Under the pieces are notes generated by a model. The model was not told where the DNA came from. It searched no databases and saw only the letters and a program-made list of their open reading frames with translations. Made by a program: the position numbers and the translations under genes. Below are positions 9,051 to 16,565 of a stretch of DNA of 64,000 nucleotides, piece by piece. Position 1 is the stretch's first letter. Each line of letters begins with the position of its first letter. This DNA comes from Sandaracinaceae bacterium (GTDB lineage Bacteria > Myxococcota_A > Polyangia > Polyangiales > Houyiibacteriaceae): assembly GCA_020633075.1 (NCBI GenBank), contig JACKEI010000002.1, positions 1,054,001 through 1,118,000 on the forward strand. The letters run 5' to 3'.

Positions 9051-9454
9051 CTGACGAACTTGAGGGGAAGCTCCTCATCGGACCTACCGTCCAGCTATTC
9101 GCGCTGCGCACGATGTGCGCGAGTATCGTTCTGCTGATCATCCTCTTCGTCACCGGCCGCACGTCTCCGTCCGAGTCCGCGTTCGACGTCATCCTCAGCG
9201 CCCCGGTCACTGTTGGTGCGTGTGCACTCATCGCGACGTGCCTCGGCTGGCTCGCGAGCAAGGGCGTGCCCTTCGCCGGGCTCTTGGGTTGGCCGCTGCT
9301 CATCGCGGTTGTTCCCGGCGACCCGCTCCTGTTCGTTCTGTGGCTTGCGACCCGGAGCAAGTGGCCGGAGCTCATCCCGGTGGCATCGCTGGGGTTCGTG
9401 AGTCTCACCCCCATCATCCGCGTCGTGGACGGGGGCGAGCGACTACACACGTGA
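9047..9454 (+). CDS. Small membrane protein of unknown function
   Basis: A 135-residue protein coupled on both sides by four-base overlaps (ATGA with 8862-9050, GTGA with 9451-10842). It has three hydrophobic segments at about residues 22-37, 50-68 and 76-100, and short polar tails. No family signature was recognised. Its position between a zinc-ribbon protein and a larger membrane protein suggests all three are made in step. Confidence 0.7.
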   Translation: MTDELEGKLLIGPTVQLFALRTMCASIVLLIILFVTGRTSPSESAFDVILSAPVTVGACALIATCLGWLASKGVPFAGLLGWPLLIAVVPGDPLLFVLWLATRSKWPELIPVASLGFVSLTPIIRVVDGGERLHT

Positions 9455-10842
9455 CCGGCGTCACCCAGGGGAAGCTGACATCGATGCTGCTCGAAGAGGA
9501 TGCTCTCGAGAGGTTGGAGGACGACTTCGACATCGAGTGCTCGTCCACGCTCGCGCGTGAGTTCAACGCGAGAGTGTCCATCGCGGACGCCGACCTCGTG
9601 GTCGATGCGGTCGACAATACCCTCCTCGCAGAACTCGCGGAGATTCACGCTTCATCGCCGCTGGTCACATATGATCGGTTGCGCGAGCTCGAGAAGACCC
9701 ACAAGACCTTCTTCGTCTACGAGTACCTGATTGACGCAGCCATCGCTGGGCACGAGTCCTTGGTGGAGGTGCGCATGTGGCAGCTCGAGGCTGCGCGAAG
9801 AATCGATCATGCGCAAACGTGGAACCTCACCTTCTACCTCGACGGTCAGATGTCAGAGGCCAAGACCTGGGCGAGCACGCACGAGTGCGTGGTGCCCCTC
9901 GACGAGATTGACGGCGCCTCACCGCTTGCGCCCGTCGAACGGCGCATCAACGCGCTGATGGAATGTGCGGCGGTCAAACGCCTCGACTCGGCCGTGAACG
10001 AGGACGTGGCGGAAGTGGTCCGGCTCAATTCCGAAGAGCTGCCAGCGGCGGCGCGCAAGCTCCAGACGATGGACGCCGAGCGCACTCGGAAGCTCACGGC
10101 GGCCTTCCGAGCGGCATCGCAGCACCCATCGCTTGAAGCCTGGTTCGAAGACAAGGCCAACACCTATCTCAACGTCCTACCCCTCACCACCTACCTCCTG
10201 GACGCTTGGCACGAAAGCGTCCCGTTCCATCGACGCGGACGGCTGCTCTCGGGGGCCGAGTGGATTCTCGGGTGGTGGCTCGATTCCAACGAGGCAGACG
10301 TCGAAATCGGCGAAGACGTTGGACTCGTCGCCGAGCTCGAGGCCGGCGACCCTCTCCTGGCGGCCGGCGGCGAGCGGGGGACGAGCTGGGTTCGGGGCGA
10401 CGTTCATGTACAGGCGCGCCTTTCCTGGACCGCTTACGTCGGACCGACCCTCCAACTGATGCTCTTGTTGGGTGTGGCCGTCCCACTGGGCTTCGCAGCC
10501 CACCCCATAGCGGGCGTCGTGATCGCCATCATCGGGCTGACGTTCGTGGCGTACCGGTTCGCGTTCCTGCGGTCGGTGGTGCTCTTCTCTGACGACGAGG
10601 GGATCTGGGTGCAGCGCGGGGTGCTGCCCTGGGACACCGGCGCCTATGGCGTGAAGTGGCGTGACCTCGACGAGGCCGCGTTCTTCCCGGGGCTGCTCGA
10701 CTGGCTCACTCGTTCCTACACGATCGTGTTGGGCCATCGCTTCACCAAGGAGGCGGAGGTCGCAGTCGCGCACGTCGCTCACGGTGACCAGGTGGTGATC
10801 GCCATCAATGCGCGGCATCAGAAAGCGGTGGGGGAGCGGTAG
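9451..10842 (+). CDS. Membrane protein of unknown function with PH-like tail
   Basis: The GTG at 9451 overlaps the previous stop (GTGA) and gives 463 residues; an upstream in-frame extension to 9115 would overlap the preceding gene heavily and reads as shadow sequence. The first about 330 residues are soluble, acidic and mostly helical, without a recognised domain. Two hydrophobic segments follow (LQLMLLLGVAVPLGFAA and IAGVVIAIIGLTFVAYRF). The last about 85 residues look like a bacterial PH-type beta domain: VVLFSDDEGIWVQRGVLPWD, then a W-x-D-L-D-E-A-A-F-F segment and two more strands. No paralogue is seen nearby except a possibly similar tail in the protein at 29499. Confidence 0.7.
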   Translation: MTGVTQGKLTSMLLEEDALERLEDDFDIECSSTLAREFNARVSIADADLVVDAVDNTLLAELAEIHASSPLVTYDRLRELEKTHKTFFVYEYLIDAAIAGHESLVEVRMWQLEAARRIDHAQTWNLTFYLDGQMSEAKTWASTHECVVPLDEIDGASPLAPVERRINALMECAAVKRLDSAVNEDVAEVVRLNSEELPAAARKLQTMDAERTRKLTAAFRAASQHPSLEAWFEDKANTYLNVLPLTTYLLDAWHESVPFHRRGRLLSGAEWILGWWLDSNEADVEIGEDVGLVAELEAGDPLLAAGGERGTSWVRGDVHVQARLSWTAYVGPTLQLMLLLGVAVPLGFAAHPIAGVVIAIIGLTFVAYRFAFLRSVVLFSDDEGIWVQRGVLPWDTGAYGVKWRDLDEAAFFPGLLDWLTRSYTIVLGHRFTKEAEVAVAHVAHGDQVVIAINARHQKAVGER

Positions 10843-11176
10843 TGGGGGTCATGGGTACACGCAGCGTTGCAGCCACCTCGCCCCCGTTTGCAGCCGCGTG
10901 AGACCCGAACTCCACGTCCATCGCTGGGTGCCGGTCCTTGCTGTTGACGCCGCAGAGAGCCGTGGTTACCGGGAACCGATCGACGATGAACGGGCCGACC
11001 TGATGCGGATGCTCGTAGGTGGTTGACAACCGCAGATAGCGGTCCTCAGCCGGCCCGCTCAGTGCGGGCGAGTTGTCGAGAGCCGAACGAGGGCGTCGCG
11101 AAAATAGAGAGCGGGCAAGGGATGCACACGGGAGTAATCGTATCGAGATAACCCGTGGGCTTCGGCCCGTTCCTTG
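10843..11176. other. Intergenic region with possible SUMF1-type gene remnant
   Basis: No intact gene. On the minus strand a frame at about 11053-10904 reads YEHPHQVGPFIVDRFPVT, very like the N-terminal edge of formylglycine-generating-enzyme (SUMF1/FGE) domains, which typically read as a His-Pro segment followed by xFxIDRxEVT. The frame then loses similarity, so this is at most a degraded fragment. Bases 11150-11172 hold a small GGGC-CGAA-GCCC hairpin just past the Y RNA 3' end on the minus strand, a possible transcript end. Confidence 0.35.
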
Positions 11177-11312
11177 TGGTTGCACCGGCGGGATTCGAAC
11201 CCGCGACATCTTCATGGTTGATGATAACGACTCTCCTTCGGCCCATGCGCAAGGCGCGGGCAAGTTGTGGAAGGCCGCGTTTTAGTGCTCTACCAGGCTG
11301 AGCTACGGTGCA
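11177..11312 (-). ncRNA. Bacterial Y RNA (YrlA-like, tRNA mimic) partner of Ro60
   Basis: Read on the minus strand the 136 nt begin and end like a tRNA: 7-bp acceptor (TGCACCG with CGGTGCA), discriminator A plus encoded CCA, a D-arm (GCTC/GAGC with loop AGCCTGGTA) and a perfect T-arm (GCGGG-TTCGAAT-CCCGC). Where the anticodon arm should be there is instead a long imperfect stem: AACG/CGTT, CCTTC/GAAGG and GCCC-GCGC-CTT-GCGC-AT-GGGC. It contains GGCCGAAGG opposite AACTTG, which matches the GNCGAAN(0-1)G element reported for bacterial Y RNAs and looks like the Ro60-binding helix of human Y RNAs. Bacterial YrlA RNAs are known tRNA mimics that tether Ro60 to nucleases. The RNA lies 64 bases downstream of the Ro60 gene on the same strand. 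It lacks a usable anticodon loop, so it is not a tRNA. Confidence 0.88.
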
Positions 11313-11376
11313 GTAAAGGGTCCCCGGGCGGGCGGTTGGCGTTCCTCGCCGCCCGCCCAGGGAGCGTCAGGGGTGG

Positions 11377-13020
11377 CTACCCCGTGATGAAGTCCGCCAT
11401 CACACGCGGCGCCGCGGTATCGAAGCCCACGACGTCGAGCATGCCCGGGTCGTCGGGGGACGCGATGCTGAACTTGGTCGCGGTCATGCCGACCACGATC
11501 AACTTCGCCGCGAGGCCCGTCTGCTGACGGTAGCGGTCCAACGCCTGGTGCGGGTGCACCTGGCCGAACCACGTCTCGTTGTCGGTGTACACCACGAAGG
11601 CGTCCACCTTGGTGTTGGTCTGCGCGGCCCACAGCATGGGCTGCGCGCAGTCGGTGGCGCCCATGGGTACGGACGACACGGTCTTGATCACCTCACCCAG
11701 CGACATGCGCGGGTGCAGCGCGACGGGCACGAGCTTGTGTGAGAAGCCCATGACCATGTAGTTCGGCTCCACCCGCATGGTGGCCATGGCCATGGCGGCC
11801 GAGCCCACACGCGGAGTGATGCCGGTCATGCCGGCGACCTGGCCCATCGCCATGGACCCGGACACGTCCAGCGCGAACAGCGTGCGCGCCTTGGTGGCCG
11901 GGATGCTCCCGAAGGTGAGGTCGAACGCGCCCTCGAGCGCCGCGACCACCTGCGGGACCGGCTTCCACGACATGCTGCCGCGGACACCGTGGCCCAGACG
12001 GTAGGTGTTGAGCGCCACCAGCACCGCGAGCGGGTGCAGGCGCGCCTTGCGCAGGCGGTCCACGTCAGCGAGACGCGACACCACCAGGGCGCAGGCATCC
12101 GAGCCCTGCGCCACCAGGCCCAGCGACGTCAGGCGACCGAGGTTGCGCAACATCGCCGTCATGGGCATCTGCTCGAGCAGCGCGCGCCACACTTCCGGCG
12201 AGCCGTGAAGCGAGGAGGGCACCATCTCGTGCGTCATGCGGTGCTCGACGATGAGCCGAGCGGCCGCCTGCGGAGAGCTCTCCGCCTGGAGGGCCTCGAA
12301 GGCCGAGACCAACGAGGGCAGCGCCTCACGCGGGATCGCGTCGTAGGTCTGCGTCTTGCCCGAGCGCACCACGGTGCGTGCACCGAAGCCGGACGAGCCC
12401 GTGGTGATCCAGCGCAAGAGCGCGTCCTGCTCGAGCGAGCGGGGGCCGATGGCGCCGCCTGCCAGACGCAGCGCGTCCCGGTGGGAGAAGCCCGCGCGCT
12501 GCCGGTACTTGACCACCTGATACGCGAGCGCGTCAGGCGTCTTGGTCATGTACCAACGGCACACGGCCCGGCGGAGACCGCGACCCCAGCCGCGGAGCTC
12601 CTGCACCGTGGTGAGGAACTCGAACAGCTGCGAGCCCGTGCGACAGACCTGCGGCAGGGCCGCGAGGGCCACGCCGCGCGTCGCCTCGCTCGAGTGAGCG
12701 CACGCCAGCGCCAGCGCGAAGAGGGTGGGGCTCTGCTTCGGAGCGCGACCGGCCTCGCTCACCGCGACCAGCGTCGCGACCGTGCGGGCGCCGTCCTCGT
12801 CGAGGCAGGCGGCCACGCAGCGCGCGTTCTCCAGCACGAGCTTGCGCTCGCTGGCGTAGTACGTGCCGCCCTCGGCGCCCAAGATGAGGAGGCGCTCGAG
12901 GCGCGCCCACTTGTCCACGGCGAAGGTGTAGCCGTCCGCCGAGTTGCGGACCTGCTTGGCCGAGGCTCGGGCGCTCTGGGGCGTCGCGTTCTTGGTGATG
13001 TGCTTGCTGTAGCGAGTCAT
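11377..13020 (-). CDS. rsr: Ro60 orthologue (TROVE + vWA RNA-binding protein)
   Basis: A 547-residue protein, about the size of known Ro60/Rsr. Residues 1 to about 370 form the TROVE HEAT-repeat ring, with family stretches such as LRGWGRGLRRAV and VVKYRQRAGFSHRDALRLA. Residues 380-547 form a von Willebrand A domain with an intact MIDAS DxSxS (DVSGSM, 385-389), the T-D-C loop (MGATDCAQPM) and a TDNETW...HP..AL..YR block diagnostic of Ro60. In bacteria Ro60 binds Y RNAs and helps nucleases with structured-RNA decay and rRNA maturation under stress. The ATG is preceded by AGGA seven bases away. A sigma-54-type promoter lies just upstream and a Y RNA gene just downstream, so regulation and partner are both suggested by the sequence. 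Confidence 0.96.
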   Translation of the reverse strand: MTRYSKHITKNATPQSARASAKQVRNSADGYTFAVDKWARLERLLILGAEGGTYYASERKLVLENARCVAACLDEDGARTVATLVAVSEAGRAPKQSPTLFALALACAHSSEATRGVALAALPQVCRTGSQLFEFLTTVQELRGWGRGLRRAVCRWYMTKTPDALAYQVVKYRQRAGFSHRDALRLAGGAIGPRSLEQDALLRWITTGSSGFGARTVVRSGKTQTYDAIPREALPSLVSAFEALQAESSPQAAARLIVEHRMTHEMVPSSLHGSPEVWRALLEQMPMTAMLRNLGRLTSLGLVAQGSDACALVVSRLADVDRLRKARLHPLAVLVALNTYRLGHGVRGSMSWKPVPQVVAALEGAFDLTFGSIPATKARTLFALDVSGSMAMGQVAGMTGITPRVGSAAMAMATMRVEPNYMVMGFSHKLVPVALHPRMSLGEVIKTVSSVPMGATDCAQPMLWAAQTNTKVDAFVVYTDNETWFGQVHPHQALDRYRQQTGLAAKLIVVGMTATKFSIASPDDPGMLDVVGFDTAAPRVMADFITG

Positions 13021-13030
13021 GGCGAGTCCT

Positions 13031-13060
13031 GTTGCTCTAGTTGTGGGGGACTAGAGCAAC
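13031..13060 (-). promoter_or_regulatory. 11-bp perfect inverted repeat upstream of Ro60 start
   Basis: GTTGCTCTAGT (13031-13041) and ACTAGAGCAAC (13050-13060) form a perfect 11-bp dyad with an 8-base centre. Its upstream arm contains the -12 part of the predicted sigma-54 promoter, and its other arm lies in the predicted 5' leader, ending ten bases from the start codon. It could be an operator that blocks promoter opening. Confidence 0.65.
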
Positions 13061-13070
13061 GGGCGTACCA
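13055..13070 (-). promoter_or_regulatory. Sigma-54 (-24/-12) promoter of the Ro60 gene
   Basis: On the minus strand the sequence TGGTACGCCCGTTGCT fits the sigma-54 consensus TGGYACRNNNNTTGCW, with GG and GC exactly ten bases apart (GG at 13069-13068, GC at 13057-13056). Transcription would start near 13044, leaving a short leader of about 24 nt with an AGGA ribosome site. In Salmonella the rsr-yrl-rtcBA operon is driven by sigma-54 with RtcR, which makes this match more believable. Confidence 0.75.
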
Positions 13071-13110
13071 CGCTCGATTTACGGCGTTTTCACGTCATGT
13101 GCGCACTGGC

Positions 13111-13150
13111 GACGATACATACAGATAGGGCGTTATCTCGTTGTATCGTC
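13111..13150 (-). promoter_or_regulatory. Nested dyad, candidate enhancer-binding site (UAS) or hairpin
   Basis: GACGATACA (13111-13119) and TGTATCGTC (13142-13150) are a perfect 9-bp inverted repeat, enclosing a second one, AGATA/TATCT (13123-13127, 13134-13138). The centre is about 85 bases upstream of the predicted sigma-54 start site, where enhancer-binding proteins usually bind. It also lies 14 bases after the stop of the 13164 gene, so an RNA hairpin ending that transcript is an alternative; there is no U-tract. Confidence 0.6.
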
Positions 13151-13163
13151 ACGTCGCGCGGCC

Positions 13164-15197
13164 TCAGCCGAACTCGATCAGGCAGTCCGCGTCGCAGCCG
13201 TCCCCGGTCTCGGTGCCGCCGTCGTCGCACTGCTCGCCCGCGTCGACTTGGACCACGCCGTCGCCGCACGACGCGCCGACGCTCCTGCAGCCCGGCGCGC
13301 AGCCGCTCGACCCGACCCCCAGGTTGAGGCCGTCGTCGCACACCTCGCCGAAGCCGGTGTCCACCACGCCGTCGCCGCAGTAGGGCTCGAAGGTGCAGCT
13401 GGTGGTGCAGCCGCCGTAGGCCGAGCCGTCGCCCGACCCGTTGTTGCTGCCGAGGTCGCAGGCTTCGCGCGACGAGACCATGCTGTCGCCGCACATGTCC
13501 GTGCACTGCGAGGGCGCGCGGTTGAAGTTGGTCAGGGTGAGGCGGTACTGCGACTGCGTGCGGTGCCGCTCGGCCTGGAACACGACGGCTTCGTAGATGC
13601 CGCCCACGGTCAGGCTGAGGTCCGAGATGCAGCTGGCAGCGTTCATCGCCGTGTTGGCGTGGTTGCAGTCGGCGATGTCGATGGAGCCGTCCAGTCGACC
13701 GTGCACGCCGCCGATGTCCACCACGAGCTGCCCGTCGATGAACACCCACACGTCGTCGTCGCCCGAGAACTCCAGCAGCTCGTTGCCCGCGTACTCGAAC
13801 CAGAAGCGCACCTCGGAGGTGAAGAAGAAGTTCTGGTTCCCCGAGCCGTTGCTGTCGTTGTAGCGCGACTCGCACATGGCGTTTCCGCAGGCCGTGACGT
13901 CCCACCCTTGCCCCGTGAGCGGGAAGAACGAGTCGGAGTCGAACTGGTAGCGCCCGGTCATGCCGGCCTCGGGCAAGGTCAGCGTGCCGGCCCGCGTGAG
14001 GTTGAAGTCCGGGTCCGCGCGGTACCACGACGAGAACGAGTCCGCGCTGGCGACCTTGGTGGGGTTGCTCGCGCTGTTGAACACCGGCCGCCCGTCGCTG
14101 CCCAGCGTGTTGGTGACGATGCCGGTCTCGCTCCCGCTGTAGCAGTCGAAGTCGGGGTGTCCGTAGGGCACGGTCGCGCCGGGCTCGCCCTCCATGGGGT
14201 GCCCGTCGGTCACGCCAATGCTCGTGCAGGCGCGGCGGAAGTCACGGTAGGTCACGGGCAGCGAGACCGACGGGGGCGGGGGCAGGGGCACCTCCACGCA
14301 GCTGAAGCCCATCTCGACCCGGCTGCAGTCGGCGGAGCAGCCGTCCCCACCTACCGTGTTGCCGTCGTCGCAGGCCTCGGGCGCCCAGCGCAAGCCGTCG
14401 CCGCACACGGCCACGCACACGCCGTCGGTGCAGTCGGGCTCGCGCTTACAGAAGGGGTCGCACCCGTCGCCCACGTCCTGGTCGCCGTCGTCGCACTCCT
14501 CCGTGCCCTCGACGACACGGTCGCCGCACTCGGTCTCCGTGCAGGTCGCTCCTGGCGTTGCGCAGGCGTAGCCCTCCTCCAGCTGGCACGTGGCCGAGCA
14601 GCCCGGCAGCGGGTTGTTGGCGTCATCGCAGGCCTCGAAGCCTGCGACGATGCCGTCTCCACACAGGGTGGCCACACACGCGGCGCCAACCGTCGGGCAG
14701 GTCCAGCCCGCCTCGACGCGGCAGGTGGCCGAGCAGCCATCGCCTGGCGTGGTGTCCCCGTCATCGCAGGTCTCGGGACCCTCGATGCGCGAGTTGCCGC
14801 AGGTCACCACCCGGATGCAGAGCATGCCCGCGACCGGACAGACGTAGTTCGGGTCCACGGTGCGGCAGTCGGCGGAGCAGCCGTCCCCGTCCACGTTGTT
14901 GCCGTCGTCGCAGGCCTCGGTGATGGAGCGCTCGCGGTTGCCGCACTCCAGCGGGATGTTCAGGTCGCGCATGCTGCCGTCCTGAACGCCCACCTCCGCG
15001 TTGCTTCCGCCGTCCCGGCCCGGGCCGCCCGCGTCGCTACCGCAGCCAGGCGCGGCCACGCACGCGAGCAGCAAGAGCGCCGCACGGCGCACGGCTCGCG
15101 CGGCGGCACCATCGCGCGCGTGTGCGCGCTGCCCGTGGCGAGCGTGCAGGGTGGAGTCCGGTGCGGGAGCGGGAACGGCGGCGTCGAGGGGTGTCAT
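13164..15197 (-). CDS. Fibro-slime domain lipoprotein with DUF4215-type Cys repeats
   Basis: The ATG at 15197 was chosen because AGGAG lies seven bases before it; an upstream in-frame extension reads less well. The 677-residue product has a long basic n-region, a hydrophobic run and a lipobox (APGC). Residues about 80-330 contain repeated DUF4215-type units (EACDDGNNVDGDGCSADC and variants). Residues about 335-560 match the fibro-slime/PA14-like domain: VTYRDF near its start, FEYAGNELLEFSGDDDVWVF and then IDGQLVVDIGGVHG. More Cys-rich repeats close the protein. Such proteins are secreted, probably carbohydrate-binding matrix components. Confidence 0.88.
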   Translation of the reverse strand: MTPLDAAVPAPAPDSTLHARHGQRAHARDGAAARAVRRAALLLLACVAAPGCGSDAGGPGRDGGSNAEVGVQDGSMRDLNIPLECGNRERSITEACDDGNNVDGDGCSADCRTVDPNYVCPVAGMLCIRVVTCGNSRIEGPETCDDGDTTPGDGCSATCRVEAGWTCPTVGAACVATLCGDGIVAGFEACDDANNPLPGCSATCQLEEGYACATPGATCTETECGDRVVEGTEECDDGDQDVGDGCDPFCKREPDCTDGVCVAVCGDGLRWAPEACDDGNTVGGDGCSADCSRVEMGFSCVEVPLPPPPSVSLPVTYRDFRRACTSIGVTDGHPMEGEPGATVPYGHPDFDCYSGSETGIVTNTLGSDGRPVFNSASNPTKVASADSFSSWYRADPDFNLTRAGTLTLPEAGMTGRYQFDSDSFFPLTGQGWDVTACGNAMCESRYNDSNGSGNQNFFFTSEVRFWFEYAGNELLEFSGDDDVWVFIDGQLVVDIGGVHGRLDGSIDIADCNHANTAMNAASCISDLSLTVGGIYEAVVFQAERHRTQSQYRLTLTNFNRAPSQCTDMCGDSMVSSREACDLGSNNGSGDGSAYGGCTTSCTFEPYCGDGVVDTGFGEVCDDGLNLGVGSSGCAPGCRSVGASCGDGVVQVDAGEQCDDGGTETGDGCDADCLIEFG

Positions 15198-15246
15198 GGG
15201 GATCTCCTGGTCCAGCCGCCGCGCCCTGCGGCGCATACGGGGGACC

Positions 15247-16437
15247 ATGCTGAGGGGTTTCACAAGGCTAACGAACTACGGCGCGTCGCGCACCATGCAT
15301 GGGCAGGGACCGCATAACGTGGAAAGCTCCACCCTCTACGGAACGGTGAGCCAACGCGATGAACTTGGACAGACGAGCGTGCTGAGCGCCCCGCCCCCAC
15401 TCGCCATGCACTGGGCCGACCGCGCCACGGGGCGCGTGCTCGCGCGCACGAAGATGTTCGACGCCGGCTTTGGAGACGTGAGCGCGCTCGAGCGCATGCG
15501 CGACGACCACGAGCTCTTCGGCGCAGCGCCGGACGTCCCGCTCGAGGCCGCGCTCGCGCACGCCGTGTCGCTGCCGCAGGTGCCCGGGCTGCGCCCACGG
15601 GCGACGGAGGGCATCGCGCTGCGGGAGCTGAGCTGGCACTCCGAGGCCGTCGACCCGCGCTTCGAGGCGCCTGTGCGCCGTGCCCGCGCGCTGCTCCTCG
15701 TGGGTGGGCGCAGCCCGGCGAACACAACCACGCTCGACCCCAGCACCCCTCTCTGCATCGCCATGGCCGCGAGCGGCGAGGAGGGCTACGCGCGCCGAGC
15801 GAAGGTGCTCGCGCCGCTGGTGCGCGCGGGGCTCGACGCGCTCGTGCTGGAGAACCCCTTCTACGGTGCGCGGCGTCGGCCTGGACAGCGCTCGGCGCGG
15901 CTGCCCACGGTCTACGAGCAGTTCCACATGAACCACGCGTCCGTGTTGGAGGCGTTGGGCTTGCTGCGCGGCCTGCGCGCGCTGCCAGGCATGGCCAACA
16001 AGCCGCTCGGGCTCCTGGGCTACAGCATGGGCGGCTTCATGGTGTGTCTCGCGGCGAGCGCCTTCGAGTCTCCGCTCGCGCTCGTGCCCGTCGCGGCAGG
16101 TCGCTCTCCACGCAGCGTCTACCTCGACGGGGCCCTCTCCTGGGCGGTGGACTTCCGCTCCCTCGAGCGTGAGCGCGCCGACGCGCGCGTGTTCTTGGGG
16201 GACCTCTTCGAGTCCACCGCGCGGCACCTGCGCCCTCCCGTGGACGGCTCGTCGGTGGTGCTGACCGCGGCCGAGCGCGACGGCTTCGTCTTCCCCGGCG
16301 AGACCGACCAGCTGCTGCGCGAGTGGCCCGGCGCGTCGCTGCGGCGCTACCGTGGCGGACACACGCATGTCTTCACGGCCTTCGACGGGCACGTGCGCCG
16401 CGCCGTCCGCGACGCCTTCGCAGAGCTCGCTTGCTAG
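15247..16437 (+). CDS. ABHD18-like alpha/beta hydrolase (DUF2048)
   Basis: Resembles the alpha/beta-hydrolase family known from eukaryotic ABHD18: a conserved segment with LCIAMAASGEEGYARR, then LVLENPFYGARR with HMN, a nucleophile elbow GYSMGG, and a C-terminal GGHTHVF carrying the likely catalytic His. The acid is probably in the TAAERDGFVFPGETD segment. Start is uncertain: ATG 15247 has a GGGGGA five bases upstream and gives 396 residues, while ATG 15406 gives a protein more like the family's usual start. The substrate is unknown; there is no clear signal peptide in the conserved part. It is divergent from the fibro-slime gene with 49 bases between starts. Confidence 0.8.
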   Translation: MLRGFTRLTNYGASRTMHGQGPHNVESSTLYGTVSQRDELGQTSVLSAPPPLAMHWADRATGRVLARTKMFDAGFGDVSALERMRDDHELFGAAPDVPLEAALAHAVSLPQVPGLRPRATEGIALRELSWHSEAVDPRFEAPVRRARALLLVGGRSPANTTTLDPSTPLCIAMAASGEEGYARRAKVLAPLVRAGLDALVLENPFYGARRRPGQRSARLPTVYEQFHMNHASVLEALGLLRGLRALPGMANKPLGLLGYSMGGFMVCLAASAFESPLALVPVAAGRSPRSVYLDGALSWAVDFRSLERERADARVFLGDLFESTARHLRPPVDGSSVVLTAAERDGFVFPGETDQLLREWPGASLRRYRGGHTHVFTAFDGHVRRAVRDAFAELAC

Positions 16438-16565
16438 CGACTGCGGCACTTCGTGCCAAATTCAGTAACAAGTCGACGGACTCGAGAGTGCGTGCAACTA
16501 CGTCAGTACTGTCTCGTCAACAGCGCTCGAGTGGAGCGTTCGGCAAGCAGCAGGAGAACGACACC

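Noticed and set aside
11177..11312. Ordinary tRNA, intron-containing tRNA, or tmRNA
   Set aside because: The acceptor, D- and T-arms are tRNA-like, but no 7-base anticodon loop with U33 can be formed; the 59 extra bases are too short for a group I intron and the RNA is too short for tmRNA. The Ro60 neighbour and the GNCGAA motif favour a Y RNA.
13111..13150. The nested dyad as a classic intrinsic terminator
   Set aside because: No U-tract follows on the minus strand; position relative to the sigma-54 promoter fits an upstream activator site at least as well.
15268..16449. Minus-strand frame antisense to the ABHD18-like gene
   Set aside because: Composition of a shadow frame; the plus strand has a clear hydrolase with nucleophile elbow.
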